Below the pieces are notes generated by a model. That model did not search any database. It was not told where the DNA came from and saw only the letters and a program-made list of their open reading frames with translations. The position numbers were made by a program, and so were the translations under genes. 10,519 bases of DNA from an uncultured Ruminococcus sp. (lineage in GTDB: Bacteria > Bacillota > Clostridia > Oscillospirales > Acutalibacteraceae). The DNA lies in NCBI GenBank assembly GCA_937892835.1, contig CALBHM010000234.1:1-10519 (forward strand), given 5' to 3'. How positions within the stretch are numbered: the first letter of the stretch is position 1; every line of letters starts with the position of its first letter. This document shows, one piece after another, positions 10,120-10,519 of this stretch.

Positions 10120-10519
10120 TTATACTATAAATTTCTTCATCAAATCGGGGCCGAAATCAATATAATTGCCTGTTGCTTTGGCTGATTCCTCGTTAATTGA
10201 CTCAACGCCGCTTTTCTTCTCCTTCGATTTATGATAAATCATGTACGGAACAGGGTCGCTTGCATGAGTTTTGGTAACAATCGGCGTCGGGTGGTCGGGA
10301 AGAATCATAATCTTGTAGTCCTCGCCGATCTCCTCAAGACCCTTGATAATGATCGGAAGAACACGTGAATCAATCATCTCGATTGACTTGACCTTGTTCT
10401 CCGGCTCGCCTCTGTGTCCGCACTCGTCGGGCGCTTCCATATGAATGTAAACATAGTCCGCACCGCCGTCCAATGCGTCGATGCACGCCTTTGCCTTGCC
10501 CTCAAAGTTGGTGTCGATC
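10120..10519 (-). CDS. apgM: Cofactor-independent phosphoglycerate mutase, archaeal (ApgM) type, C-terminal part
   Basis: The frame stays open to the right edge (codons from 10518), leaving the last 132 residues. The family interconverts 2- and 3-phosphoglycerate in glycolysis, in the cytoplasm, and belongs to the alkaline phosphatase superfamily with two metal ions. Visible signatures are NFEGKAKACIDAL near the edge, YVYIHMEAPDECGHRGE with metal-binding Asp and His, ILPDHPTPI with a metal-binding Asp-His pair, and THASDPVPYMIY. The ending NYIDFGPDLMKKFIV is also typical of the C-terminus (the 'G..LM..F' close). An apparent ATG-like start at 10473 is a TTG inside the gene, not a true start. 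About two thirds of the usual ~400 residues lie beyond the window. No clear terminator is seen in the 50 bases after the stop. Proteins of this group have sometimes been mislabelled homoserine kinase. Confidence 0.88.
   Translation of the reverse strand, partial: IDTNFEGKAKACIDALDGGADYVYIHMEAPDECGHRGEPENKVKSIEMIDSRVLPIIIKGLEEIGEDYKIMILPDHPTPIVTKTHASDPVPYMIYHKSKEKKSGVESINEESAKATGNYIDFGPDLMKKFIV

Overview
The window looks like chromosomal DNA of a low-GC, Gram-positive anaerobe of the Clostridia, probably Ruminococcus-like (Oscillospirales). The reasons are AT-rich intergenic DNA with strong AGGAGG-type ribosome binding sites, sigma-A-type promoters, U-tract terminators, a four-cysteine L28 protein, an archaeal-type phosphoglycerate mutase, and secreted cohesin/dockerin proteins carrying InlB-type and Ig-like (Big_2) repeats. 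The genus is inferred from gene content; there is no rRNA here to confirm it.

Layout. 1-741 (-): N-terminal part of an acyltransferase-3 membrane protein, running off the left edge. 1013-1690 (-): a DUF1275/YoaK membrane protein, divergent from a LysR-family regulator at 1822-2709 (+). The lysR promoter is clear and its -10 overlaps the best -10 for the divergent gene. 2869-2909: a terminator shared by the converging lysR gene and the next operon. 2913-7418 (-): three closely spaced genes for secreted proteins, transcribed A (5337-7418), B (3968-5299), C (2913-3950). Together they carry four near-identical cohesin domains and two dockerins. C has no dockerin and ends in an aromatic tail. Upstream, 7527-7829 (-) encodes a small Mor-family activator-like protein whose leader holds a cluster of TGTCA/TGACA half-sites and a possible 12-residue leader peptide. 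7830-8258 has no convincing gene but contains a strong minus-strand terminator without an obvious feeding gene and a short GC-rich patch. 8259-8420 (-): a two-tRNA operon (CAT anticodon, probably Ile2, then Trp) with a good promoter and terminator. 8552-9718 (-): a CDP-glycerol glycerophosphotransferase-family enzyme. 9805-9993 (-): rpmB. 10120-10519 (-): the C-terminal part of a cofactor-independent phosphoglycerate mutase, cut by the right edge.

How it fits together. The outer parts are ordinary housekeeping and envelope genes. The centre is the unusual part: a compact set of cohesin proteins with no carbohydrate-active enzyme beside it. Two of the three proteins carry both a cohesin and a dockerin, so they could bind one another or themselves. 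The third, without a dockerin but with a conserved-looking aromatic C-terminus, could be the cell-proximal partner. A small Mor-like regulator sits immediately upstream and may control the set. The assembly and regulation ideas are inference; the domain assignments rest on motifs read directly from the translations.

For all three cohesin genes and for the glycerophosphotransferase I moved the start inward from the longest open frame, because the ribosome binding site fits the internal start better.
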